Shown here in pieces: positions 8,319 through 18,896 of a stretch of 64,000 nt of DNA (position 1 is its first letter; every line of letters begins with the position of its first letter). Location of the stretch: positions 868,001 to 932,000 of the forward strand of contig NZ_CP087196.1 in the NCBI RefSeq assembly GCF_024749285.1, in the 5' to 3' direction. Origin of the DNA: Pseudomonas sp. B21-015 (GTDB lineage: Bacteria; Pseudomonadota; Gammaproteobacteria; Pseudomonadales; Pseudomonadaceae). The translations under genes were made by a program, and so were the position numbers. The notes under the pieces were generated by a model. That model saw only the letters and a list, made by a program, of their open reading frames with translations. It had not been told where the DNA came from and did not search any database.

Positions 8319-9641
8319 TTAGCGGTTACGCAAACCTTCCAGCAACTTGTGCGTCGGATACCCATCCGCCGGCCATCCAAACGACTGCTGCGCGCTGCGG
8401 ATCGCCTTGCGGGTATTGGCACCGATAATCCCGTCGGCGGTGCCGGCATCGTAGTTCCGGGCGCTCAGCAGGTTTTGCAGCTCGATTCGCTCGGTACGGC
8501 TCAGCGGCAAGTCATCTTTTGGCCATAGACCGTTAATCAGGCCACCGCCATTGAAGCGCTCGGACAACAGGCTCACGCCCAAGGCGTAGGACGAAGAGTT
8601 GTTGTACTTCAGGATTGCGCGGAAGTTATCGAGGATCAGGAACGCCGGGCCGCGATAGCCTGCCGGCAGCAGCAGGGCGGCCGACAGGTGTTCGGAACCT
8701 GCCGGAACCTGGCCGCCATCGGGCAGGGTGACCCCCAACTGCTGCCACTCGGCAACGCTCTTGCGAATCGTGCCATCGGCCAGGGCGTAATTGAAGCCAC
8801 TCGCCAGTTGCACTTCAAAGCCCCATGGCTGGCCTTTCTGCCAGCCGGAGCTTTGCAGGTAGTGCGCGGTCGAGGCCAGTGCATCGGCGGGGCTGTTCCA
8901 GATATCGCGACGGCCATCGCCATCGAAGTCCACGGCGTGGGTGTTGTAGGTGGTCGGGATGAACTGGGTCTGGCCCATGGCACCGGCCCAGGAACCGAGC
9001 ATTTTCTCAGGTTCGATATCGCCCTGTTGCAGGATTTGCAGGGCAGCAATCAGCTGCGCATGAGCAAAGCCCGGCCGTCGACCTTCATAAGCCAGGGTCG
9101 CCAGGGAGTTGATCACCGACTTGTTACCCTGGAACTGACCGAAGTTACTCTCCATGCCCCACACTGCGACCAATGCCTGGCGGTCGACGCCATAACGCTG
9201 TTCGATGCTTTGCAGGATGTCGGCATATTGGCTGACCAGTGCCTGACCTTTGCGCACCCGCAGCGGTGACAGGGCGCCATCGAGGTATTCCCACACCGGG
9301 CGAGTAAATTCCGGTTGGCTGCGGTCGGCACGGATCACGCTGGCGTCCACGCTGACATTGGCAAAGGCGCGGTCGAACAGGTCGGCGCGAATGCCGGCGG
9401 CGAGGGCGTCTTTGCGAAAGCCCGCCTGCCATTCGGCAAAGGTCTGGGTGGGCTGGATGTCGAGATTCTCACCGGTCGGAACCACCGGAGGAATGACCGC
9501 AGGGGCCGTGGCAACGGTGCGGGTCTGAAGCGGCTGGGCGTCGGCGGCGGTAGGTTTTTCCGCACAGGCGACAAGCAGAACGAGGCTGGAGGCAGCTATC
9601 AGTTGGCGAAGGTGCCAACGACGGGAAAGACGAAGGGGCAT
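8319..9641 (-). CDS. Lytic murein transglycosylase, MltB family, with peptidoglycan-binding domain (lipoprotein)
   Basis: A second MltB-type transglycosylase in this window. It begins with a lipoprotein signal (lipobox LLVAC, Cys 26), then an SLT_2 domain with the catalytic glutamate in VWGMESNFGQFQGN, the GSWAGAMGQTQFIPTTY motif and DFDGDGRRDIW loop, and ends with a PG_binding_1 domain (QNLLSARNYDAGTADGIIG). This C-terminal extension separates it from the shorter MltB at 1688. I chose ATG 9641 because it yields a proper lipoprotein signal; an in-frame ATG at 9683 would add 14 unsupported residues. It probably trims murein at the inner face of the outer membrane. Confidence 0.88.
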   Translation of the reverse strand: MPLRLSRRWHLRQLIAASSLVLLVACAEKPTAADAQPLQTRTVATAPAVIPPVVPTGENLDIQPTQTFAEWQAGFRKDALAAGIRADLFDRAFANVSVDASVIRADRSQPEFTRPVWEYLDGALSPLRVRKGQALVSQYADILQSIEQRYGVDRQALVAVWGMESNFGQFQGNKSVINSLATLAYEGRRPGFAHAQLIAALQILQQGDIEPEKMLGSWAGAMGQTQFIPTTYNTHAVDFDGDGRRDIWNSPADALASTAHYLQSSGWQKGQPWGFEVQLASGFNYALADGTIRKSVAEWQQLGVTLPDGGQVPAGSEHLSAALLLPAGYRGPAFLILDNFRAILKYNNSSSYALGVSLLSERFNGGGLINGLWPKDDLPLSRTERIELQNLLSARNYDAGTADGIIGANTRKAIRSAQQSFGWPADGYPTHKLLEGLRNR

Positions 9642-9703
9642 GCACAGGTCCAGAGGATACGAATCAGGTGCAGACCTTAACATGTTGAGCGATGGCTTGC
9701 CTT

Positions 9704-9868
9704 TCAGGCCGCCAGAAAGTAAGAAGCCTCCCAGCTATTAGACTGGAAGGCTTCGCGGCGGTAGCTGCCTTTGCCCTTGCCGGCTCGTTCCTGACGGCTG
9801 CGGAACAGTGGCTGGGCGATGATGGATTTGGCCTTGTTGGGGCCATGCTTGGATGGCTTTTTGCTCAT
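9704..9868 (-). CDS. arfA: Alternative ribosome-rescue factor A
   Basis: A 54-codon gene, easily missed by length cut-offs. The product reads MSKKPSKHGPNKAKSI, then PLFRSRQERAGKGKGSYRRE and SNSWEASYF, matching the ArfA core (PLFR-x-R-x-E-x-x-x-KGKGSY, then N-W-E-A-S). ArfA recruits release factor RF2 to ribosomes stalled on non-stop mRNA and backs up tmRNA. Characteristically, a strong hairpin (9723-9754) lies inside the last part of the coding region. In known arfA genes such a structure leads to truncated, stop-less mRNA, so the protein accumulates only when tmRNA fails. The residues after the hairpin (SYFLAA) are probably dispensable. Confidence 0.85.
   Translation of the reverse strand: MSKKPSKHGPNKAKSIIAQPLFRSRQERAGKGKGSYRREAFQSNSWEASYFLAA
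9723..9754 (-). terminator. Hairpin/terminator inside the arfA coding sequence
   Basis: On the minus strand GAAGCCTTCCAG pairs with CTGGGAGGCTTC across an 8-base loop (12-bp stem with one mismatch), followed by T-rich TTACTTTCT. It sits before the arfA stop codon. Either RNase III cleavage or termination here would give a non-stop arfA mRNA. Confidence 0.7.
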
Positions 9869-9964
9869 GATGATTTCTCGCAAGTGAGTGGGTTTTGCGG
9901 GGGGAATAATCTGCCGAAGTTGGGGGGCTGTCTATAGGGCAGTTGGATGTGTGTTGTGTAGGAA

Positions 9965-10040
9965 AAAAGATCGCAGCCTTCGGCAGCTCCTACAGGAGAA
10001 CGCGATTCTCTGTAGGAGCTGCCGAAGGCTGCGATCTTTT
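9965..10040. repeat. Family C palindromic repeat pair
   Basis: Inverted copies of AAAAGATCGCAGCCTTCGGC...TCCTACA (9965-9994 and 10011-10040) nearly abut; the inner GAGAA/TTCTC also pairs, giving one long hairpin. The outer edges are A-rich and T-rich, so it could work as a bidirectional terminator between arfA and holA. Confidence 0.85.
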
Positions 10041-10056
10041 GATTTTTCTTTTGATC

Positions 10057-11094
10057 TTATTCGGCAGGCAATGTCAGCCGCTGCCCGGCCATCAACAACG
10101 TCAACCGGCTCAAACTCATCCACGGCGAACCCGCCGCCTGGCCTTTGATCTGTGCGTCGATGCGCTGCGCTTCGAGCAGCAACTGCGCCCAGCGTTGCGC
10201 CGAGTAGCGTTGCAGCGCCTTGCTCATCAGCGGTTTGCGCTTGTCCCAGACGGGCGGTCGGGCCTGGCTGAAGGCTTTATCCAGCGGCACCCCCTGGCTG
10301 TATTGCAGCGACAGATTGGCCAGCAGTCGCAGCTCCCGGGCCAGGGCCCAGAGAATCACCGGCGGTTCGACGCCTTCACCGCGCAACCCTTCGAGCATGC
10401 GCAGGGCGTGGGCAGCCTCGCCATTGAGAATCGCATCGGTCAGGCCAAAGACATCGAAACGCGCACTGTCGGCCACCGCCGCTTGCACGGTTTCGACTGT
10501 AATCTGGCCACCTTCGGCCATCAGCTTGAGCTTTTCGATTTCCTGGGCGGCGGCCAGCAGGTTGCCCTCAACCCGTGCGGCGATCAGTTCGACAGCGTCC
10601 TGGCTGGCGGAAAGCCCGGCCTGGGACAGTCGTTGACGGATCCAGCTGGGCAACTGGTTGGTGTCCACTGGCCAGATCTGTACGAACTGGGTCTGCGGAC
10701 CCTCGACCAGCGCCTTGCCCCACTTGGTCTTCTGCGCGCTACCGTCAAGCTTGGGCAGGCTGATCAGCAGTACCGTGTCTTCGGCCGGGCGCGAGCAGTA
10801 TTCGATGAGTGCGGCGGCACCTTTGTCACCGGGTTTGCCGGAGGGCAGACGCAGTTCCAGAAGACGTTTTTCAGCGAACAGCGACATGCTGGCGCCAGCC
10901 TGCAGCAGCGTACCCCAGTCGAAACTGGCGTCGGCGGCGAAGACCTGGCGTTCATCGAAACCTTGTTGGCGGGCAGCGGCGCGAATGGCGTCGGCGGCTT
11001 CCTGGCACAGCAGTGGGTCATCGCCACTGATGATGTAGACCGGCGCGAGGGCGCCTTGCAGGTGTTTGCCGAGTTGGGCGGGGGCGAGTTTCAT
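10057..11094 (-). CDS. holA: DNA polymerase III delta subunit
   Basis: HolA is the clamp-loader subunit that opens the beta sliding clamp. The 345-residue protein has the family's typical start (MKLAPAQLGKHL), the YIISGDDPLLCQEA segment corresponding to the beta-clamp wrench region, and the C-terminal alpha-helical collar (ILWALARELRLLANL). The gene follows lptE on the minus strand after a 39-base gap that contains a 9-bp hairpin. leuS-lptE-holA is a conserved order in Pseudomonas, so co-transcription is likely. Confidence 0.94.
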   Translation of the reverse strand: MKLAPAQLGKHLQGALAPVYIISGDDPLLCQEAADAIRAAARQQGFDERQVFAADASFDWGTLLQAGASMSLFAEKRLLELRLPSGKPGDKGAAALIEYCSRPAEDTVLLISLPKLDGSAQKTKWGKALVEGPQTQFVQIWPVDTNQLPSWIRQRLSQAGLSASQDAVELIAARVEGNLLAAAQEIEKLKLMAEGGQITVETVQAAVADSARFDVFGLTDAILNGEAAHALRMLEGLRGEGVEPPVILWALARELRLLANLSLQYSQGVPLDKAFSQARPPVWDKRKPLMSKALQRYSAQRWAQLLLEAQRIDAQIKGQAAGSPWMSLSRLTLLMAGQRLTLPAE

Positions 11095-11106
11095 AAGAAG
11101 AGGCGA

Positions 11107-11128
11107 ACGGGGCGCCTGAGCGCCCCGT
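11107..11128 (-). other. Intercistronic hairpin between lptE and holA
   Basis: ACGGGGCGC (11107-11115) pairs perfectly with GCGCCCCGT (11120-11128) around a 4-base loop. No T-run follows, so it is unlikely to be a full terminator; it may protect or attenuate the mRNA ahead of holA. Confidence 0.6.
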
Positions 11129-11133
11129 AAGGC

Positions 11134-11739
11134 TTACTGCCGTGGCAGTTCGACAGGCGACTGACGCGGAGTCTCCGCTTCAGCCTTCTGCGCCGCTTCC
11201 AGCGCGGCGGCTTCAGCCTTGGCCCTGGCGTCGGCGGTCTGTTGCAGCTGTTCCAACTGAGTCGGGGTGAGCTGTTGCAGACGCAGCATCATGCGTTGGA
11301 CCAGTTCACGACGAATCTCGCGGCGGGCATCGTTGGCTTCCTGGTCGGAACCTACCAGGTTGTTGCCGTCGTGGATGAACACCTTCTGCACTTCAAGCTT
11401 GTCGCTCAGCAGTGGCAGGTTACCCTGACCACGGATGTCGTAATTGAGCACGGTGGTCACCTGGTACTCGCCAGTACGGCCGGCACCGGCATAGCTGAGG
11501 ATGCGCTGGCTTTCCTGCTCATCGGTCAGCACCAGTTTGTAAGATGCGCCGGTGTAGACCCTGACGCCGCTGCTTTCCAGCACCTGACGCAATTGCGTCA
11601 CGGTTTCGCCGTAGGCATTACGGGCGCTCAGGTCGAGTTCCTTGATCGCCAGTTCGGTGGTGCCGGTGCCACGCAGCTGGAAACCGCAGGCGCTCAGCAG
11701 GACCGCAAGGCCCATCACCAGCAAATTGCGTTTGATCAT
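11134..11739 (-). CDS. lptE: LPS-assembly lipoprotein LptE
   Basis: LptE plugs the LptD barrel and helps insert lipopolysaccharide into the outer leaflet. The 201-residue protein has a lipoprotein signal ending LLSACGFQLRG (Cys about residue 19) and the LptE/RlpB domain. Its C-terminal 45 residues are an Ala/Gln/Glu-rich extension (TADARAKAEAAALEAAQKAE) ending PVELPRQ, probably flexible or helical. ATG 11739 has AGGGGAG seven to twelve bases upstream; a longer frame start lacks this. It lies between leuS and holA. Confidence 0.92.
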   Translation of the reverse strand: MIKRNLLVMGLAVLLSACGFQLRGTGTTELAIKELDLSARNAYGETVTQLRQVLESSGVRVYTGASYKLVLTDEQESQRILSYAGAGRTGEYQVTTVLNYDIRGQGNLPLLSDKLEVQKVFIHDGNNLVGSDQEANDARREIRRELVQRMMLRLQQLTPTQLEQLQQTADARAKAEAAALEAAQKAEAETPRQSPVELPRQ

Positions 11740-11764
11740 CTTGTTGCTCCCCTTGAAACCATGT

Positions 11765-11818
11765 GGGCCGGTCAAGCGGCCCGAAAGGTTTTACTCGGCG
11801 CCAGGCTCGCCTGGCGCC
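11765..11818 (-). other. Two hairpins in the leuS-lptE gap
   Basis: GGGCCG (11765-11770) pairs with CGGCCC (11777-11782), and GGCGCCAGGC (11797-11806) is complementary to GCCTGGCGCC (11809-11818). Neither is followed by a clear T-run in the direction of transcription. They may act as partial attenuators or mRNA stabilisers. Confidence 0.55.
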
Positions 11819-11827
11819 CGATCCAAT

Positions 11828-14593
<2,766 letters not shown>

Positions 14594-14714
14594 TTACACG
14601 CAAGGGCGAGGCCAATACCCGCCCCGAGGGCCGTTGGTCGCGGCGCTCAGCCGGTTTTTTCAGCGAAGCTAAGCTCTAAAAGGGGAGTGAGTCTTATCTT
14701 CAATGAGGTGATGG

Positions 14715-15035
14715 ATGGTTGAGTCACAGCAAAAAGCTACAAAACCGGAGTTGTACGAAAGGCTGATAGACCGTCTCGCAATGGCCTTGGATGCGGCCAA
14801 AACCGCCGGACGGCTTCGTGATGAGCGTCCCCTGGAGCTGGAATTGCGTGGTTTGACCCCCGAAGAGTTTGACCTGGTCAAGGCCTATCTGGACCGCAGT
14901 GAACGTGAAACGCACGGATGCTTGTCAGTAGCAGTGAAGCAACTCGAGGCACCACGTTCGGCCAAGATCATCTGGCTCAAGGACAAGGCATCCGGCGGAG
15001 GCGCGGTAAAGGTCCGGTCTCTGCAATTCAAGTAA
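14715..15035 (+). CDS. Conserved hypothetical protein, 106 residues
   Basis: I do not recognise a named family. The protein is soluble, highly charged and predicted mostly helical: an N-terminal helix (PELYERLIDRLAMALDAAKTAG), an acidic middle (RPLELELRGLTPEEFDLVKAYLDRSE) and a C-terminal basic part (SAKIIWLKDKASGGGAVKVRS). There is no signal peptide, membrane segment or cysteine pair. GAGGTG at 14705-14710 supports ATG 14715. It diverges from leuS, and my recollection is that a small gene occupies this place in other pseudomonads, which argues it is real. Confidence 0.75.
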   Translation: MVESQQKATKPELYERLIDRLAMALDAAKTAGRLRDERPLELELRGLTPEEFDLVKAYLDRSERETHGCLSVAVKQLEAPRSAKIIWLKDKASGGGAVKVRSLQFK

Positions 15036-15120
15036 GGGCACTTGAAGCCATGGAATATGGTTTTTTGAAGCAAAGTCCTTCTGTATTTGTTGTCGCATTG
15101 CGTCAACCCACCTAGGCTTC

Positions 15121-15140
15121 GGGCATCTATGGAGATGCCC
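15121..15140 (+). promoter_or_regulatory. Hairpin covering the ribosome-binding site of the next gene
   Basis: GGGCATCT (15121-15128) pairs with AGATGCCC (15133-15140) around ATGG. The Shine-Dalgarno GGAG (15131-15134) lies in the loop and stem, and the start codon follows one base later at 15142. Folding would restrict initiation. Confidence 0.5.
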
Positions 15141-15141
15141 G

Positions 15142-15921
15142 ATGCCTTTTCGTTATTTCGTTAAACAACTTCTATTGCCGCCCGGCATTCTTTTGCTGTT
15201 ACTGGTGCTCGCCTGGTGGTGGCGCCGCTCAAGGCCGAGGCTGGCGGGAGTGTGCTTTGTCCTGGGCGTGGGCGGCTTCTGGTTGATGAGCCTGCCAGTG
15301 ATAGTGGAGTGGAGCGCCAGGGCCCTGGAACGCGAGCCGGCGCTGGCGCGCGAGGAGTGGGCAAGCCTGGGCCAGCGCGCTGACGCGATTGTGGTGCTGG
15401 GTTCGGGCCGCGAACGTGGCGATCTGGCCTGGGGCGTCGACCAGCCGACCGGCGTAGGCCTGGGGCGTGAACGCTATGCCGCGCGCCTGGCCAAGGCGTC
15501 CGGCTTGCCGATTCTGACCAGCGGCGGTCTGCATTACGGTACCCCGCCGACTGAAGCGCAGCTGATGGCGGACTCGTTGCTCGATGATTTTGGCGTGACG
15601 GTGCGCTGGCAGGAAGGGCGCAGCCGCACGACCTGGGAAAATGCACAGTTCAGCGCCCAGGTATTGTTGCCGCAGGGGATCAAGCGGGTGGTGGTCGTGA
15701 CTCAGGCGTGGCACATGCCGCGGGCGGTCTGGAGCTTTGAGCAGGCCGGATTTGAGGTGGTGCCGGCGCCGGTGGGGTTCTTGGGCGTGGACAATGCCCG
15801 GCCACTGGGGGGGTGGATGCCGGAATTCAAATCGATCTGGCAATCGGGGCAGTTGATGAATGAGGCGGTGGGGCAGATCGGGTATTCGATGTTTTATCGA
15901 GGCGATGTTGAGGCTGATTGA
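15142..15921 (+). CDS. ElyC/SanA/YdcF-family protein (DUF218), envelope biogenesis
   Basis: A 259-residue inner-membrane protein with two N-terminal transmembrane helices (about residues 8-25 and 34-54) and a periplasmic or cytoplasmic DUF218 domain. Family motifs are ADAIVVLGSGR, LPILTSGGLHYG, WQEGRSRTTWENA and VVVTQAWHMPRAVWSFEQAG. E. coli ElyC of this family affects lipid-carrier-dependent envelope polysaccharide and peptidoglycan synthesis; the exact activity is unknown. The start overlaps an RBS hairpin (see 15121). It stands alone on the plus strand between the leuS and lnt groups. Confidence 0.85.
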   Translation: MPFRYFVKQLLLPPGILLLLLVLAWWWRRSRPRLAGVCFVLGVGGFWLMSLPVIVEWSARALEREPALAREEWASLGQRADAIVVLGSGRERGDLAWGVDQPTGVGLGRERYAARLAKASGLPILTSGGLHYGTPPTEAQLMADSLLDDFGVTVRWQEGRSRTTWENAQFSAQVLLPQGIKRVVVVTQAWHMPRAVWSFEQAGFEVVPAPVGFLGVDNARPLGGWMPEFKSIWQSGQLMNEAVGQIGYSMFYRGDVEAD

Positions 15922-15941
15922 TGTTGTGCCTGTGATGCCGT

Positions 15942-16012
15942 CTTCGCGAGCAAGCCCGCTCCCGCACTGGATTTTCTGTATACACAGATCAAATGCGGGC
16001 TTGCTCGCGAAG
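15942..16012. repeat. Family A palindromic repeat pair, degenerate
   Basis: The left arm (15942-15966) reads CTTCGCGAGCAAGCCCGCTC; the right arm (15994-16012) is shortened to TGCGGGCTTGCTCGCGAAG. It sits between convergent genes and ends four bases before the lnt stop. Confidence 0.8.
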
Positions 16013-16015
16013 CTT

Positions 16016-17539
16016 TTAAACGGTCTTCGCCATCCGGCTAGCGATCAGCGCCCAGCCAAATAACAACACGCAAATAATGATCAACGGCCACGAACGCCAT
16101 TCCAGGTACGGCGTCAGGTTGTGCATCGGTACTACTTCGCCGTACAGGATGCCTTGTTCGAACTGAGGGATCTGCGCAGTGATCTGGCCAAACGGGTTGA
16201 TCAGGCCAGTCACGCCGTTGTTGGTCGCGCGGATCATCCAGCGACCGGCCTCAAGTGCGCGCATCTGTGCCATCTGCAAATGTTGCAGCGGGCCGATCGA
16301 GGTGCCGAACCAGGTGTCGTTGCTGATGGTCAGCAGCAAATCGCTGCGGGCGGCGAGGCCGGCGGCGAATTCCGGGTAGACCACTTCGTAGCAGATGAAC
16401 GGCGCAATCTGATAACCCTTGGCTTGCAGCAGTGCCTGATCGGTCGGCCCACGGGCAAAGTCGGACATTGGCAGGTCGAAGAAGGCGATCAGGCCGCGCA
16501 AGATGTCCTGCAGCGGAACGTACTCGCCGAACGGCACCAGTTTCTGTTTCAGATAAGTGCCATCGCCTTCACCGACAACGGTAATGCCGTTGAAGAAGCG
16601 CTTCTCGTGACGGACTTCCTGGCGAATCGGCACGCCGGTAATCAGCGCGGACTTACGCTCGGCCGCGAAGCTTCCCATCATGTTCAGGTAGCCCTCGACG
16701 GACTCCTTGAGCACCGGGACCGCCGTTTCCGGCCAGATCAGCAGGTCGACGGGTTTGGAGCTGAAACTCAAGTCGCGGTACAGCGCCAACTGCGCGTTGA
16801 GTTGCGACGGCTCCCATTTCATGCTTTGTTCGATGTTGCCCTGAATCGCCGCGACGCTCAGCGGTGCGCCCGCCGGGTTGGTCCAGGCATGCTCCTTGAG
16901 CGCCATGCCGGCCACCCATGGACCCGCCAGCAGCAACACACCGACAGCGATGAAGCCTTTACGGCCAGTGCGGACCAGTCGTGCAGCGTTGTAGATCAGC
17001 GCGGCCGTCAGGGCCAGAGTGAAGGAGATCAGCCACATCCCGCCGACCGGCGCGAGCCCGGCCAGTGGGCCGTCGAGCTGACTGTAGCCGGAATAGAGCC
17101 ACGGGAAACCGGTGAGGAACCAGCCGCGAAAGGCTTCCTGGCCCACCCACAACGCCGCAAACGCCAAGGCGTCGGCCAGGGGGGCTTCGTTACGACGTAG
17201 CCAGCGCGCCCAAAGCCAGGCGGGCAGGGCGAAGAACCAGGCAATCGCCGCCGTGAAGATCAGCATCAGGAAACCGGCCAGCAGCACTGAAGCGCCACCG
17301 AAGTGGTGAATGCTGTAGTAGATCCAGCTAGTGCCTGCGGCAAACAGGCCAAAACCGAAACACCAGCCTCGACCCAGGGCCTGGCGGGGGCTCAGTTCAC
17401 GCAAGCCGGCGTAAAAGAAGCCGACCGCCAGCAATGCCAGCGGCCAGATATCGAAGGGCGCCAGGGCCAGGGTGGTGAGTGCACCGGCCGCCACGGCCAG
17501 CAGGTTACCGGGCCAGCCGGGGCGGGTCATACGACGCAT
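16016..17539 (-). CDS. lnt: Apolipoprotein N-acyltransferase
   Basis: Lnt adds the third acyl chain to the N-terminal cysteine of lipoproteins in the inner membrane. The 507-residue protein has about six N-terminal membrane segments, a nitrilase-like periplasmic domain and a C-terminal helix. The catalytic triad is visible as Glu in LLIWPETAVPV, Lys in YLKQKLVPFGEYVP and Cys in APFICYEVVYPE. It is the last gene of the ybeZ-ybeY-corC-lnt unit, 17 bases after corC. Its substrates include the lipoproteins in this window such as RlpA and LptE. Confidence 0.95.
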   Translation of the reverse strand: MRRMTRPGWPGNLLAVAAGALTTLALAPFDIWPLALLAVGFFYAGLRELSPRQALGRGWCFGFGLFAAGTSWIYYSIHHFGGASVLLAGFLMLIFTAAIAWFFALPAWLWARWLRRNEAPLADALAFAALWVGQEAFRGWFLTGFPWLYSGYSQLDGPLAGLAPVGGMWLISFTLALTAALIYNAARLVRTGRKGFIAVGVLLLAGPWVAGMALKEHAWTNPAGAPLSVAAIQGNIEQSMKWEPSQLNAQLALYRDLSFSSKPVDLLIWPETAVPVLKESVEGYLNMMGSFAAERKSALITGVPIRQEVRHEKRFFNGITVVGEGDGTYLKQKLVPFGEYVPLQDILRGLIAFFDLPMSDFARGPTDQALLQAKGYQIAPFICYEVVYPEFAAGLAARSDLLLTISNDTWFGTSIGPLQHLQMAQMRALEAGRWMIRATNNGVTGLINPFGQITAQIPQFEQGILYGEVVPMHNLTPYLEWRSWPLIIICVLLFGWALIASRMAKTV

Positions 17540-17556
17540 TTCAATCCTTAGAAAAA

Positions 17557-18396
17557 TTACCGGGCAATAGGTGTCAGGCGCAGCAAGTGAATCCGACGGC
17601 TGTCGGCGTTCAGGATGCGGAAGCGATAGGCGCCGATTTCAGTGATTTCGTTGCGTTTTGGCAAGTGCCCGAACGCGCTCATCACCAGACCGCCGACGGT
17701 GTCGAATTCGTCGTCGGAGAATTCGCTGTCGAAGAACTCGTTGAAGTTCTCGATCGGCGTCAGGGCCTTGATCAGGAAGTCCCCGCTGGGCAGCGGCTTG
17801 ATGTAGCTGTCTTCTTCGACGTCATGCTCGTCTTCGATGTCGCCGACGATTTGTTCCAGAACGTCTTCGATGGTCACAAGGCCAGCCACACCGCCGTATT
17901 CGTCAATGACGATGGCCATGTGGTTGTGGTTGGCGCGAAACTCGCGCAGCAGCACATTCAGGCGCTTGGACTCGGGCACGAAGGTGGCCGGGCGCAGCAG
18001 GTCCTTGATGTTGAAGCTGTCGCCGTTCTCCTTGAGGATCAACGGCAGCAAGTCCTTGGCCAGCAGCACGCCCATCACGTCATCGTGGCTTTCGCCGATC
18101 ACCGGGTAGCGGGAGTGGGCCGAGTCGACCACGGCCGGCAGAAACTCGCGAGGTGTCTGGGTCGCCTTGATGCTGATCATCTGCGAGCGCGGGACCATGA
18201 TGTCCCGTACTTGCAGGTCTGCAACCTGGATGGCGCCTTCGACGATGGCCAGCGCTTCGCTGTCCAGCAACTTGTTTTGGTGTGCATCGCGCAGCAGCTC
18301 CAGCAGCTCCTGCCGGTTCTTCGGCTCGTGGGCAAAAGCCTGGGTGAGCTTACCCAGCCATGACTTCTGCCCGTTGCTCGATCGATCTTCGCTCAT
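17557..18396 (-). CDS. corC: CorC/HlyC-family CBS-domain protein (magnesium/cobalt efflux)
   Basis: A cytosolic 279-residue protein with two CBS domains (VRDIMVPRSQMISI to about 115, and ATFVPESKRLNVLL to about 190, the latter including IVIDEYGGVAGLVTIEDVLEQIVGDI) and a C-terminal CorC_HlyC (transporter-associated) domain. There are no membrane segments, which matches CorC rather than the longer CorB/YfjD type. The family is linked to Mg/Co homeostasis by ATP/Mg sensing through the CBS pair. It is located five bases after ybeY and just before lnt. Confidence 0.9.
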   Translation of the reverse strand: MSEDRSSNGQKSWLGKLTQAFAHEPKNRQELLELLRDAHQNKLLDSEALAIVEGAIQVADLQVRDIMVPRSQMISIKATQTPREFLPAVVDSAHSRYPVIGESHDDVMGVLLAKDLLPLILKENGDSFNIKDLLRPATFVPESKRLNVLLREFRANHNHMAIVIDEYGGVAGLVTIEDVLEQIVGDIEDEHDVEEDSYIKPLPSGDFLIKALTPIENFNEFFDSEFSDDEFDTVGGLVMSAFGHLPKRNEITEIGAYRFRILNADSRRIHLLRLTPIAR

Positions 18397-18401
18397 AGCG
18401 A

Positions 18402-18896
18402 TTACTCTGAATCCTTTGTTGTAACGATAGGGGATGTGTCTGTTTCGTCGTCCGCATAAGGATCCGGATGACCCAGTTCTGCAAGCAACGTTCGTTCCAG
18501 TGCTTCCATTTCTTCGGCTTCCTCGTCATCTATGTGGTCGTAACCAAGCAGATGCAAGCAGCCGTGAATGACCAGATGCGCCCAGTGGGCCTTTAATTCC
18601 TTGCCTTGTTCCGCCGCTTCGCGCTCGACTACTGCTACGCAGATCACCAGATCGCCCAGCAGTGGAATGTCGAGAAACTCGTCGGGCACATCGGCCGGGA
18701 ACGACAAAACATTGGTGGCGTAGTCTTTCTGCCGCCAGGTGAAGTTCAGTTCGCGGGCTTCCTCTGTGTCGACCAGACGGATGGTCATTTCGGAGTCGGC
18801 AGTACGCTGGCGCAGGGCCAGTTCGCACCATTGACGGAATTCGGCTTCGCTTGGGGCAGACGCTTCGGTAGCCAGTTGCAGATCAAGCTCAAGCAT
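18402..18896 (-). CDS. ybeY: Endoribonuclease YbeY (16S rRNA maturation)
   Basis: YbeY is a zinc-dependent RNase involved in 16S rRNA 3' maturation and 70S quality control. The 164-residue protein carries the metal motif [11 protein letters not shown] (about residues 115-125) and the upstream NVLSFPAD strand. The C-terminal tail ([20 protein letters not shown]) is acidic and beyond the usual domain. Its start overlaps the end of ybeZ by eight bases and corC follows after five, so the three are translated from one mRNA. Confidence 0.94.
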   Translation of the reverse strand: MLELDLQLATEASAPSEAEFRQWCELALRQRTADSEMTIRLVDTEEARELNFTWRQKDYATNVLSFPADVPDEFLDIPLLGDLVICVAVVEREAAEQGKELKAHWAHLVIHGCLHLLGYDHIDDEEAEEMEALERTLLAELGHPDPYADDETDTSPIVTTKDSE

